NCBI RefSeq assembly: GCF_008710145.1
Contig: NZ_VYKL01000015.1
Coordinates: 558,001-622,000 of the forward strand
DNA length: 64,000 bases
Direction of reading: 5' to 3'
Source of the DNA: Niallia endozanthoxylica
Lineage (GTDB): Bacteria; Bacillota; Bacilli; Bacillales; Cytobacillaceae
Below, in pieces: positions 34,458 to 42,972 of this stretch; position 1 is the stretch's first letter, and each line of letters begins with the position of its first letter. A program made the translations under genes and the position numbers. A model generated the notes under the pieces. It saw nothing but the letters and a program-made list of their open reading frames with translations, ran no database searches and was not told the origin of the DNA.

Positions 34458-35630
34458 ATGTTAGAAACAAAAAGGGCATTGCCTATTCTTTTTGCTGTTA
34501 TGTTTCTCGTTATGGTCGGTTTTGGGATTATTATCCCTGTCATGCCCTTTTATGCAGAAAATATCGGAGCATCACCATTAGAATTGGGATGGCTGATGGC
34601 TGTCTATTCACTGATGCAGCTTATTTTCGCACCCGTTTGGGGACGAGTATCTGACCGGATCGGCCGAAAGCCGGTTATTATGATTGGCATTTCAGGGCTA
34701 GCACTTTCTTTTATTCTAATGGGGCTTTCATCCGCACTTTGGATGTTATTTGCAGCCAGAGTAATAGGGGGAATCTTATCTGCAGCCAATATGCCTACCG
34801 TTATGGCGTATGTCGCAGATATTACATCTGCTGAAGATCGCGGTAAAGGAATGGGAGTAGTCGGTGCTGCTACGGGGCTCGGGTTTGTTTTTGGACCGGC
34901 ACTTGGCGGCGTTTTTTCAAAAATGAGCTTAAGTATACCGTTCTACATAGCAGGAATATTATCTCTTTTTACTTTTTTTCTTGTCTTATTTTTATTAAAG
35001 GAATCCTTGCCTAAAGAAAATAGAGGAAGGCAGAAAAATGAAACGTCCTCCATTTGGGAAACGTTACAAGGCCCGCAATCCATATTGTATTTTCTGCAAT
35101 TATTTATTTCCTTATCACTATCGGGGTTAGAAGCTACCTTCGCTTATTTTGCAGCCGTAAAAGCTGGTTTAGGGGCAGTAGAGCTGGGCTATATTTTTAT
35201 GATTATGGGATTTGCCGGGGCCCTTGTACAAGGCGGGTTAGTCGGAAGAATGACAAAGCGATTTGGCGAAGGCATCGTGATTCAATTCGGAATTATTATT
35301 TCCGCCATTGGCTTCGGACTCATTTTATTGGTCGATAATTTTACAACGGCAGCGATTTATCTAACGATATTTGGAATCGGTAACGGGGTTATTCGCCCAA
35401 GTGTTTCCGCCCTTTTGACCAAAACATCCTCAGCAGGACACGGCAGTACAACAGGTTTACTTTCTTCCTTCGATTCATTAGGAAGAATTGCCGGTCCACC
35501 GCTGGGAGGCTGGCTGTTTCATATGGCAATCGGCTTACCGTATATTTCAGGTATCATTTTATCTATACTGGCCTTTATGCTGTATCTTGTCTACAATGCC
35601 CAAACAAAGAAATTATTATCTGTCAGATAA
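34458..35630 (+). CDS. MFS transporter, DHA1 drug efflux type
   Basis: 390 residues, 12 helices. GIIIPVMPFYAENIGASP in helix 1, motif A GRVSDRIGRKPVIM and motif C GAATGLGFVFGPALGG mark a proton-coupled exporter of the Bmr/tetracycline-pump group. The second half has GLVGRMTKRFGEG as the repeated motif A. Substrate unknown. The ATG at 34458 is eight bases after TGGAG; a GTG inside that site is discarded. ywbE follows 22 bp later on the same strand, so the two are probably co-transcribed. Confidence 0.85.
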   Translation: MLETKRALPILFAVMFLVMVGFGIIIPVMPFYAENIGASPLELGWLMAVYSLMQLIFAPVWGRVSDRIGRKPVIMIGISGLALSFILMGLSSALWMLFAARVIGGILSAANMPTVMAYVADITSAEDRGKGMGVVGAATGLGFVFGPALGGVFSKMSLSIPFYIAGILSLFTFFLVLFLLKESLPKENRGRQKNETSSIWETLQGPQSILYFLQLFISLSLSGLEATFAYFAAVKAGLGAVELGYIFMIMGFAGALVQGGLVGRMTKRFGEGIVIQFGIIISAIGFGLILLVDNFTTAAIYLTIFGIGNGVIRPSVSALLTKTSSAGHGSTTGLLSSFDSLGRIAGPPLGGWLFHMAIGLPYISGIILSILAFMLYLVYNAQTKKLLSVR

Positions 35631-35652
35631 TAGAATGGAGGCCTTTAAAATA

Positions 35653-35844
35653 ATGAATGGACAAAACAGAAAAGATATCCTTCCTGGAACAATGGTTGAT
35701 ATTGTCCTAAAATCCGATCAAAAAACCGGAAAACTAACCAGTGGGATTGTAAAAGATATATTAACAAAATCAAGCTATCATCCACATGGAATCAAAGTGA
35801 GACTTACAGACGGACAAATTGGAAGAGTGCAATCCATAAAGTGA
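35653..35844 (+). CDS. ywbE: YwbE family small protein (DUF2196)
   Basis: 63 residues: MNGQNRKDILPGTMVDIVLK, TGKLTSGIVKDILTKS, HPHGIKVRLTDGQIGRVQS. This basic, beta-rich protein with a KOW-like look matches YwbE, of unknown function, possibly nucleic-acid binding. TGGAGGCC stands 11 bases before the ATG. The stop codon lies inside the left edge of the R3 repeat, so the repeat may have supplied the gene end; the last residues (SIK) differ from relatives as I remember them. Confidence 0.85.
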   Translation: MNGQNRKDILPGTMVDIVLKSDQKTGKLTSGIVKDILTKSSYHPHGIKVRLTDGQIGRVQSIK

Positions 35845-36060
35845 ACCTTCCATCAGTGGGGGTTTCCTTCATCCCCCACTGATGGTTAGTTGAGGCCCAC
35901 AGGATGTGGGTCACACAGACTTTGCCACAAATGTGGCGTTCTTAGTCTGTGATTCCGCGAATGGACCTTTACGGGCAGTTGATTCCCCACCTATCTTCTT
36001 TTGTATACTCAGAATCTTGAGGTGGGGGGTCTTACTGCCCGTTAAGAGTGGGATAAATAA
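35836..36060 (+). repeat. Structured multi-helix repeat, family R3, copy 1
   Basis: About 225 bp, homologous along its whole length to 42699-42926. Helices: CCATCAGTGGGGG/CCCCCACTGATGG (14 bp with loop TTTCCTTCAT), GGCCCACAGGATGTGGGTC, CAGACTTTGCCACAAATGTGGCG enclosed by AGTCTG, and a long-range pair GGGCAG...CTGCCC with CCCCACCT/AGGTGGGG inside. The block ends TTAAGAGTGGGATAAA. No reading frame. Both copies start at ATAAAG directly at a gene end and lack an obvious target duplication. Confidence 0.8.
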
Positions 36061-36075
36061 ACAATAACCATGCGA

Positions 36076-36116
36076 GTTAAAAAAGTGATGACCCCCTTTA
36101 GTCATCACTTTTTTAA
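36076..36116 (-). terminator. Terminator after yqjQ
   Basis: GTTAAAAAAGTGATGAC/GTCATCACTTTTTTAAC, a perfect 17-bp stem just past the yqjQ stop. Confidence 0.9.
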
Positions 36117-36132
36117 CACTTGTACATAGCCT

Positions 36133-36930
36133 TTATTTTTTATTTAATGCCTTTTTCCCTACCCGTTCAAATAAACTAGGAAAAAGAGCAAAAAGGATGC
36201 TGCCGACATTCATCCAGCGAGGTAAATTGATTTCCCTTGTATTAGTCAGCATTCTGTCAACGACCTTTCTTGCGACAAAATCAGGTTTTAGTATAAATCT
36301 TTCCACACTTTTTACATAGGTCCCCGACTCATCAGCAATCGAATGGAAATCCGTTTCAATCGGTCCCGGATTTACTGCTGTTACTGACACATTAAAATCC
36401 GATAGCTCCATTCTAAGGCTGTTCGTGTAACCAAGAACGGCATGCTTAGTTGCCGAATACACACTTGATTTTGGTGTCGCAATTTTCCCAGCCTGGGAGG
36501 CGATATTAATGATATGTCCTTTTCTTTGCTGTCTCATTAATGGTAAAACACTCGTTGTACAAGCAATTAATCCAACAACATTTACATCAAACATTCCTTT
36601 TACATCCTCCATGGCTACCTCATGCGCAGCCCGAAAGACGCCAAAACCAGCGTTATTAACAAGCACATCAATCGTAGAATGCTCCTTCAGAAGCTTGGAG
36701 AATACAGCTTTAACCTCCTCTGAATTTGAAACATCGAGTTTATATACTTGTACGTTGACAGAAAAATGCTCCTCTAAATCTTGCTTAATTTGTTCTAATA
36801 TATCAAGTCTTCTGGCCAATAAAACGAGATTAGCTCCTCTTTCAGCACAAAGGGACGCGATAGATAATCCAATCCCGCTGGAAGCACCCGTAATAACGAT
36901 ATTTTTATTTTTCAGTCTCCCTGTTGTCAA
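36133..36930 (-). CDS. yqjQ: Short-chain dehydrogenase/reductase YqjQ
   Basis: 265 residues, classical SDR. Cofactor motif ITGASSGIGLSIA, LVNNAGFGVF, active-site serine in INIASQAGKIA and YSATKHAV with catalytic Tyr and Lys; PGPIETDFHS closes the nucleotide. The conserved GKIATPKSSVYSATKHAVLG matches YqjQ of B. subtilis. Substrate unknown; the C-terminal hydrophobic patch may contact membrane. TTG start at 36930 follows GAGAGGTG by six bases and aligns with relatives; the GTG three codons earlier is in the ribosome site. Divergent from namA. Confidence 0.85.
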   Translation of the reverse strand: MTTGRLKNKNIVITGASSGIGLSIASLCAERGANLVLLARRLDILEQIKQDLEEHFSVNVQVYKLDVSNSEEVKAVFSKLLKEHSTIDVLVNNAGFGVFRAAHEVAMEDVKGMFDVNVVGLIACTTSVLPLMRQQRKGHIINIASQAGKIATPKSSVYSATKHAVLGYTNSLRMELSDFNVSVTAVNPGPIETDFHSIADESGTYVKSVERFILKPDFVARKVVDRMLTNTREINLPRWMNVGSILFALFPSLFERVGKKALNKK

Positions 36931-37063
36931 TATGGTCACCTCTCATCACGATATTACCTAACAATTATTTCACGGTAAAGTAAAATGAGCCTCCTGCTTA
37001 TCCTTTCATATTCAGTGCTGTTATACTTATATATGAGAAAAGAAAAGGAGGCTAGCTGTCATA

Positions 37064-38104
37064 ATGGCTAATACAAAATTATTTTCACCCTATACACTTA
37101 AAAATGTCACGTTAAAAAACAGGATTGTTATGGCACCTATGTGTATGTATTCATGTACTAACCAAGATGGAAAAGTGACCCCATGGCATTACACGCATTA
37201 CATAAGCAGAGCTGTCGGACAAACCGGCCTGCTCATTCAAGAAGCAACAGCTGTTTCCCCTGAAGGCCGTATCTCCCCATATGATTTAGGAATATGGGAT
37301 GATGAGCATATCGAAGGACTTTTGCAACTTACAACTCTGATTAAAGAAAATGGCGCCAAGACTGGTATACAATTAGGACATGCAGGACGTAAAGCGGTGC
37401 TTGATGGTGAAATTCTCGCTCCTTCAGCCATTCCTTTTGATGAACAAAGTAAAACACCAAAGGAAATGACGAAAGAAGATATTCATGGGGCTGTTACAGC
37501 ATTTAAAAAAGCGGCTGAACGTGCGAAAAAGGCTGGTTTTGATGTAATTGAAATTCATGGGGCTCATGGATATTTAATTAATCAATTTTTATCGCCTCTG
37601 TCCAATCACCGCAGTGATGAATATGGCGGAAGTCCACAAAATCGCTATCGTTTCTTAAAGGAAGTCATTGAGGCTGTGAAATCGGCTTGGGATGGACCAT
37701 TATTTGTCCGCGTATCTGCAACTGAATACCATCCGGAAGGGCTAACTGTTGAGGATTATGTCGAATACAGCCGTTGGATGAAGGAGCAGGGCGTTGATTT
37801 AATTGATGTAAGTTCAGGTGCTATTGTGCCAGCAGCTATCAACATTTATCCAGGCTATCAAGTGCCTTTAGCAGAAAAAATAAGGCATGGTGCCGAGATT
37901 CCAACCGGTGCTGTCGGCTTAATTACATCAGGGCTTCAGGCAGAGGAAATTCTCCAAAGTGAGCGAGCTGACCTTATTTTATTGGCTCGAGAATTACTGC
38001 GTGATCCCTATTGGTCAAGAAGGGCTGCACAGGAGCTCGATGTTGAAATTGAAAGTCCTGTACAATATGAAAGAGGCTGGAAGCAAAGAAGAAATCAGCG
38101 CTAA
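37064..38104 (+). CDS. namA: NADPH dehydrogenase NamA (YqjM), Old Yellow Enzyme
   Basis: 346 residues, FMN-dependent ene-reductase of the thermophilic-like OYE class. APMCMYS holds the cysteine that tunes the flavin and the active-site tyrosine; [19 protein letters not shown] contains the substrate-binding His pair; [14 protein letters not shown] and the C-terminal QYERGW with the arginine finger region agree with YqjM. It reduces activated alkenes and nitro compounds and is linked to oxidative or electrophile stress in B. subtilis. The ATG follows AAAGGAGG. A bidirectional terminator follows. Confidence 0.93.
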   Translation: MANTKLFSPYTLKNVTLKNRIVMAPMCMYSCTNQDGKVTPWHYTHYISRAVGQTGLLIQEATAVSPEGRISPYDLGIWDDEHIEGLLQLTTLIKENGAKTGIQLGHAGRKAVLDGEILAPSAIPFDEQSKTPKEMTKEDIHGAVTAFKKAAERAKKAGFDVIEIHGAHGYLINQFLSPLSNHRSDEYGGSPQNRYRFLKEVIEAVKSAWDGPLFVRVSATEYHPEGLTVEDYVEYSRWMKEQGVDLIDVSSGAIVPAAINIYPGYQVPLAEKIRHGAEIPTGAVGLITSGLQAEEILQSERADLILLARELLRDPYWSRRAAQELDVEIESPVQYERGWKQRRNQR

Positions 38105-38106
38105 AC

Positions 38107-38139
38107 GAAAAAAGGTGGACAATTTGTCCACCTTTTTTC
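38107..38139. terminator. Bidirectional terminator namA / sodium symporter
   Basis: AAAAAAGGTGGACAAATTGTCCACCTTTTTT-type perfect dyad (12-bp GC-containing core) between convergent genes. Confidence 0.9.
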
Positions 38140-39473
38140 TAGATGATATCTGTCACATCAAGGAATACAACAATGATCACAATCGGTACTACATAACGTA
38201 ACAGAAAATACCAAGCTTCAAACAAAAAACTATATTTTGCGTTTTGAATCAATTCACTTTTTAAGATATTCTTTTTCATCCTATAGGAGACAAAGATAGA
38301 AATTAATAATGCACCGACTGGCATTAATATATTACTTACAAGATAGTCAGCTGCATCAAAGATACTTTTTCCAAAGATGGAAATTTCAGACCAAACACCA
38401 AAAGATAATGCTGATGGGATGCCTACAACAAATACGAGAATCCCGATGATCCAAGAAAGACGATTTCGTCCGCCCTTTCCCCTTGAAACGGAAGCAACGA
38501 TAATTTCTAGTAAAGAAAACGCTGATGTAAGCGTGGCAAATAAAAATAAAACTAAGAAGATGAGTAAAAAGATATTGCCAAAAACCATTTTTTCAAACAC
38601 AGATGGAAGAACGATGAACAGCAACCCTGGACCGGCAGCCGGTTCAAATCCTAACGAAAATACGGCCGGAAAAATGGCAAGACCCGCAAAAATGGAAATA
38701 AACAAATTCATCGTTACAACTGAGAAGGCAGGCTGAACGATGCTGTCTCCTTTTGGAAGATAGGAGCTGTAGGTCACCATAACTGAAACCCCAACACTTA
38801 ATAAAAAGAATGATTGCCCTAGAGCAAATAATATAGATTCTGAATTTAATTTACTGAAGTCCGGATTGAAAAGGAATGATACGCCCTCCATGGCATTTTC
38901 AAGTGTCAAGGAGCGAATAATTAATACGATAAATAATACAAATAGAGCGGGCATCATAAATTTACTTGCTTTTTCAATCCCTGTTTGGATTCCTTTCCCG
39001 ACAACCATAATGGTGATAATCATGAAAAGAGCCTGTGCCCCGACAGATAGAAGCGGATTTGTTACAGACTCCGTAAAGAGCATTTCGTAGTCTGTATTCC
39101 CTCCACCGACTTGTCCTGTAAGACAAAATACAATATATTGAATAATCCATCCGCCAATCACACTGTAAAACGATAATAAAATAAAGCAGGTAACAACGCC
39201 AAGATAACCAATCCAATGCCAGTTTGAGCCAGGGGCAATCTGTTTGTATGCCGAAATCGCTTCTTTTTGTGTACTGCGGCCAATGATAAACTCAGCAAGT
39301 AAAAGCGGAAAACCAATTAATAGGGAAAGAAGGACAAATAAAAGAATAAACGCTCCCCCACCGCTCATTCCAGTTACATACGGAAGTTTCCAAATAGCAC
39401 CAAGCCCAATTGCTGATCCGGCCGACGCAAGGATAAAGCCGATTTTTGACGACCATTGTTCTTTCTGTTCCAA
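38139..39473 (-). CDS. Neurotransmitter:sodium symporter family amino-acid transporter
   Basis: 444 residues, LeuT fold with 11-12 helices. Helix 1 reads [20 protein letters not shown], with the unwound segment that binds sodium and substrate; [19 protein letters not shown] follows. Nearest in kind to YocR/YhdH and MhsT. The start is TTG at 39473 (MEQKEQW) eight bases after AGGAGG; the longer frame upstream runs through MITE copy D and has no ribosome site. A T-box leader upstream means expression rises when a specific tRNA is uncharged, so this is an amino-acid importer. The specifier suggests phenylalanine, tentatively. Confidence 0.88.
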   Translation of the reverse strand: MEQKEQWSSKIGFILASAGSAIGLGAIWKLPYVTGMSGGGAFILLFVLLSLLIGFPLLLAEFIIGRSTQKEAISAYKQIAPGSNWHWIGYLGVVTCFILLSFYSVIGGWIIQYIVFCLTGQVGGGNTDYEMLFTESVTNPLLSVGAQALFMIITIMVVGKGIQTGIEKASKFMMPALFVLFIVLIIRSLTLENAMEGVSFLFNPDFSKLNSESILFALGQSFFLLSVGVSVMVTYSSYLPKGDSIVQPAFSVVTMNLFISIFAGLAIFPAVFSLGFEPAAGPGLLFIVLPSVFEKMVFGNIFLLIFLVLFLFATLTSAFSLLEIIVASVSRGKGGRNRLSWIIGILVFVVGIPSALSFGVWSEISIFGKSIFDAADYLVSNILMPVGALLISIFVSYRMKKNILKSELIQNAKYSFLFEAWYFLLRYVVPIVIIVVFLDVTDII

Positions 39474-39522
39474 TGTTGTTTCCTCCTGATTGTTAAGATA
39501 ATAGACATCTTCTAACAATAAA

Positions 39523-39673
39523 GCTTTGTTTATTACCATTGTTGATTTTGGACTCATCTAAAGCTGTATGGTTATGAAGTGACCCTTCAGCGCAGCTGAA
39601 AGGCGTGAGAAATAGACATTTCTCACGGATGAGTCAAAAATCTGACTTATCAACATGATTTGTTAACATAGCC
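39523..39673 (+). repeat. MITE-like cruciform element, family R2, copy D (inserted between T-box and gene)
   Basis: Starts GCTTTGTTTATTACCATTGT and ends GTTAACATAGCC, with inner GACTCATC/GATGAGTC. It has arm 2 and arm 3 intact but only the left half of arm 1. A perfect 9-bp direct repeat, AACAATAAA, flanks it (39514-39522 and 39674-39682), the best target duplication of the family. The right-hand duplicate lies in the U-tract of the T-box terminator. The element separates the terminator from the transporter ribosome site. Confidence 0.88.
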
Positions 39674-39679
39674 AACAAT

Positions 39680-39941
39680 AAAAAAAGTCAATGCAATAAA
39701 AAGGGACGTGCAGAGCACGCGGTACCACCCTTTTTGAAAGCATTGACTTTCCACTCAATTAGATAACGGGACTGTCCGTTTTCTCATACAAATACATGTA
39801 AAAGAAAAAAGCTCCAAGCTGAAATTCACCAGTATCTTTGTATCAGCTTCCACCAGCCGCTGACTCTCTTTTCCACAGGGAGATATGGCTTACTAAACAC
39901 TCTTCATAGCCTTTAAAATTATGATTTGATAATAAAGTATA
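39680..39941 (-). promoter_or_regulatory. T-box riboswitch leader of the sodium symporter gene
   Basis: On the minus strand the T-box core AAAGGGTGGTACCGCG (39733-39718) pairs with the charged-end of an uncharged tRNA. It lies within a terminator whose arms AAAGTCAATGC and GCATTGACTTT enclose the antiterminator, ending in a T-run at 39687-39680. Stem I runs from AAAGGCTATGAAGAG (about 39915) to TTGGAGCTTTT, with TTTAGTA and TACTGG pairing above the specifier loop and the apical GCGGCTGGTGG region. The bases GGTGAATTTCAGCTTGGAG suggest UUC or UUU (Phe) as specifier; this reading is uncertain. Confidence 0.93.
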
Positions 39942-39947
39942 ATTGGA

Positions 39948-39977
39948 ATTATACGTGAATAGCAATAATAAAGTCAA
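39948..39977 (-). promoter_or_regulatory. Sigma-A promoter of the T-box leader
   Basis: TTGACT (39977-39972), 18 bp, TATAAT (39953-39948) on the minus strand, 30-40 bp before the first leader helix. Confidence 0.75.
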
Positions 39978-40034
39978 TAAAACACTTATGAAAATTTCCA
40001 TTTTTAATTATATTAATAAAACTTTTTCATCCAT

Positions 40035-40955
40035 TTAGCGGGGAATAGCAATACTTTTAAAATCATCTGCAATTTCTGTATTTGGGAATATATGCCGAGC
40101 TTCCTGCACCAGATCTTGTGCAGCGTTTCGATCGTATCGTGAACTAATATGAGTAATACAAAGTTTTTTTACATTAGCACGCTTAGCAATTTCTGCAGCC
40201 TGGCTTGTGGTAGAATGATAATAATCATGAGCTAATGCTTCTTCCCCATTTGCAAATGTAGCTTCATGAACCAATACATCTGCTTCACTCGCAAGAATTC
40301 TTGCTTCTTCACACATCCTTGTATCCCCTAAGATTGTTACCACTCTTCCCTGTTGTTTTGGACCAACAAAACGAGCCGCGTCTAACACCGTTCCATCCTC
40401 CAAGGTAACGGATTCACCTTCTTTTATTTTTTTATATATTGGACCAGGCTTGACTCCCGCTTCATTTAATTTATCCACTAACAAAGTCCCTGGGCGATCC
40501 TTTTCAACAATCCGAAATCCATATGAAAGAATCCCATGGTCAAGTTTTCGTGCCTCCACGATGAATTGATCGTCTTCAAATAAAACTCCTTCATTAATTT
40601 CAACTATTTCCAGTGGATATTTTAGATAGGTTCCGCTTACTTTTAAAGACGTCTCCACATATGATTTTAAACCTGAAGGACCAAATACCGTTACTTTTGA
40701 CTCTCCTCCTTGAAAGGAACGGCTTGCAAGCAAGCCTGGAAGTCCATATATATGATCTCCATGTAAATGAGTAATAAAGATATGTTCAATTCTTGAAGGT
40801 TTGATTGATGTATGCAGTATTTGATGCTGTGTAGCTTCACCACAGTCAAACAGCCAAATGGAGCCTCTCTCCTCCAATAATTTTAATGCGATTGATGTTA
40901 CATTCCTAAGTTTTCCAGGTACTCCAGCACCGGTTCCAAGAAAAAATAATTCCAC
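40035..40955 (-). CDS. rnz: Ribonuclease Z
   Basis: 306 residues, zinc metallo-beta-lactamase fold that cuts the 3' trailer of tRNA precursors lacking encoded CCA. Metal motif [14 protein letters not shown]-terminal [31 protein letters not shown] and [20 protein letters not shown], the C-terminal ITHISSRY. The GTG start at 40955 (VELFFLGTG) has AAAGGAG seven bases upstream; the longer frame has no such site. Monocistronic; B. subtilis calls it YqjK, next to zwf as here. Confidence 0.95.
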   Translation of the reverse strand: MELFFLGTGAGVPGKLRNVTSIALKLLEERGSIWLFDCGEATQHQILHTSIKPSRIEHIFITHLHGDHIYGLPGLLASRSFQGGESKVTVFGPSGLKSYVETSLKVSGTYLKYPLEIVEINEGVLFEDDQFIVEARKLDHGILSYGFRIVEKDRPGTLLVDKLNEAGVKPGPIYKKIKEGESVTLEDGTVLDAARFVGPKQQGRVVTILGDTRMCEEARILASEADVLVHEATFANGEEALAHDYYHSTTSQAAEIAKRANVKKLCITHISSRYDRNAAQDLVQEARHIFPNTEIADDFKSIAIPR

Positions 40956-41199
40956 TAGTAAGCTCCTTTCTCCAATCCATACTTCCATTATTATAGCCAA
41001 GTTACAATAAACAAGAAATATTGAGACTTTTCATTCCATTCAATTAACATATATTTAGATACAAAGCATTTGCTTATTTTGATATAAATCGATAAAATTT
41101 TAGCATCATTAGACATATTTTTCGGATTGAATTTCAAATTAAATAAAAGCAAACCCTAAAATAGATGTCAATTTTTTATGAAAAGAGGTTTTACAAATC

Positions 41200-42702
41200 A
41201 TGAAACATAACGAAAAACCATCAGCTTTGATCATGATTTTTGGTGCAACAGGTGATCTAGCCAACAGAAAGCTTTTTCCTTCTTTATATCGATTATTTGA
41301 AAAAGGAAATCTTTCCGAAAACTTTGCCGTCATCGGTGTTGCCAGAAGATCACTTTCTAACGAACAATTCCAAGAAAATGTAAAAAACTCCGTACAGTCA
41401 GTTGCATCGAATAGTAATAATATTGATGAGTTTGCCTCACACTTTTATTACCATTCACATGATGTAACGGATTCAGATTCTTACGTTGCACTAAGAGAAA
41501 TGGCTGTCCAATTGGATGAACAATATCAAACAAAAGGAAATCGTATATTCTATTTAGCGATGGCTCCAGAGTTTTTTGGAAGTATTGCGACTCATCTAAA
41601 CGAAGATGGTTTAACGAATGTCCAAGGGTTTAAACGACTAGTTATCGAAAAACCTTTCGGCCATGACTTGAAATCCGCTAAAGAATTAAATAATCAAATT
41701 CGTACTGCCTTCTCCGAGGATGAAATCTATCGAATTGACCATTATTTAGGAAAAGAAATGGTCAGAAACATTGAAGTAATCCGATTTGCTAACGCGATAT
41801 TTGAACCATTATGGAATAACCGCTACATATCGAATATCCAAGTTACCTCTAGTGAAACATTAGGTGTGGAAGAACGCGGCCGATATTATGAAAACAGCGG
41901 TGCATTGCGTGATATGGTTCAAAATCATATGCTGCAGATGGTTGCTCTCTTGGCTATGGAACCGCCTATAAAACTAAATACAGAAGAAATCCGTTCCGAA
42001 AAGGTAAAGGTACTGCGTGCCATGCGGTCAATAAAAGACGATAAAGTAGATAAATATTTTGTTCGCGGTCAATACGGAGAAGGAATATTGAATGGTCAAA
42101 AAGTTTCCGCTTATCGGGATGAACAGATGGTTGACCCACAGTCAAACACAGAAACGTTTGTAGCGGGCAAGCTCTTGATTGATAATTTCCGTTGGGCAGG
42201 TGTTCCTTTCTATATTAGAACAGGCAAACGAATGAAATCGAAATCTACCAAAATTGTGATCCAATTTAAGGACATTCCAATGAATTTATATTATAAAACG
42301 GAACAAACATTAAATCCAAATTTGCTTGTTATCCATATACAACCTGAAGAAGGTATTACATTGCATTTAAACGCGCAGAAAACCGGTAATCATATGAATG
42401 CTACCCCTGTGAAACTAAGTTATTCCAATACTGGTATCGATGGTATTAATACACCCGAAGCATACGAAAAGCTATTATATGATTGCATGCGAGGTGATGC
42501 GACAAACTTCACACACTGGGATGAGGTAGCACTTTCTTGGAGTTTTGTCGATAATATTTCGCAGCATTGGCAACAAACACAGACACATTTCCCAAATTAT
42601 GAATCAGGTTCAGCAGGACCAAAAGATAGTGATGTTTTACTTGCTAGAGACGGTTTCTTCTGGTGGCCAATCGGTGATTTGGAAGTAGAGAAATACCAAT
42701 AA
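41200..42702 (+). CDS. zwf: Glucose-6-phosphate 1-dehydrogenase
   Basis: 500 residues. First step of the oxidative pentose phosphate route, giving NADPH. NADP site IFGATGDLANRKLFPSLYRL at 14-33, catalytic motif YRIDHYLGKEMVRN, substrate contact RYISNIQVTSSETLGVEERG and LRDMVQNHMLQ. Slightly longer than the B. subtilis enzyme at the C terminus, where DGFFWWPIGDLEVEKYQ is followed by TAA; the stop lies within the left edge of repeat R3. ATG preceded by AAAGAGG. Transcribed convergently with gndA, the next but one enzyme in the pathway. Confidence 0.96.
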   Translation: MKHNEKPSALIMIFGATGDLANRKLFPSLYRLFEKGNLSENFAVIGVARRSLSNEQFQENVKNSVQSVASNSNNIDEFASHFYYHSHDVTDSDSYVALREMAVQLDEQYQTKGNRIFYLAMAPEFFGSIATHLNEDGLTNVQGFKRLVIEKPFGHDLKSAKELNNQIRTAFSEDEIYRIDHYLGKEMVRNIEVIRFANAIFEPLWNNRYISNIQVTSSETLGVEERGRYYENSGALRDMVQNHMLQMVALLAMEPPIKLNTEEIRSEKVKVLRAMRSIKDDKVDKYFVRGQYGEGILNGQKVSAYRDEQMVDPQSNTETFVAGKLLIDNFRWAGVPFYIRTGKRMKSKSTKIVIQFKDIPMNLYYKTEQTLNPNLLVIHIQPEEGITLHLNAQKTGNHMNATPVKLSYSNTGIDGINTPEAYEKLLYDCMRGDATNFTHWDEVALSWSFVDNISQHWQQTQTHFPNYESGSAGPKDSDVLLARDGFFWWPIGDLEVEKYQ

Positions 42703-42926
42703 AGCGAAGCTTCCATTAGTGGGGGTTTTCTTCAGCCCCACTGATGGTTAGTTGTGGCCCACAGAATGTGGGTCACACAGGCATTTCCACAAATGTCGCG
42801 TTCTTTAGTCTGTGATTCCATAAATGGACCTTTACGGGTAGGATAGTTAATCCCCTACCTATCTTCTTTTGCATAATCAGAATCTTGAAGTGGGGGTCTT
42901 ACCGCCCATTAAGAGTGGGATAAAAA
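42699..42926 (+). repeat. Structured multi-helix repeat, family R3, copy 2
   Basis: Aligns end to end with the copy at 35.84 kb, with a few substitutions and a short insertion (GATAG region). Helix changes are often paired or tolerated: CCATTAGTGGGG/CCCCACTGATGG keeps a G-U pair, and GGCCCACAGAATGTGGGTC is retained. It starts at ATAAAG over the zwf stop and ends TTAAGAGTGGGATAAA, directly before the gndA terminator. Confidence 0.8.
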
Positions 42927-42969
42927 ACAACGAAAACCCTCTTCGCTTGGCAAAGAGGGTTTTCGTTGT
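42922..42969 (-). terminator. Terminator of gndA
   Basis: ACAACGAAAACCCTCTT/AAGAGGGTTTTCGTTGT, a perfect 17-bp stem with a T-run on the minus strand. Confidence 0.92.
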
Positions 42970-42972
42970 AAT

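Noticed and set aside
36988..37053. AGCCTCCT upstream of namA complementary to its ribosome site AGGAGGCT
   Set aside because: The upstream half lies at or before the likely promoter, so it is probably not in the mRNA; 8 bp over 50 bp is weak evidence for a switch.
38377..38736. A 119-codon plus-strand frame inside the sodium symporter gene
   Set aside because: Antisense to a well-recognised membrane protein; composition mirrors the complementary codons and no Shine-Dalgarno is seen.
39474..39557. N-terminal extension of the sodium symporter into MITE copy D
   Set aside because: The extension has no ribosome site and the frame is only fortuitously open through the repeat; AGGAGG is placed for the TTG at 39473.
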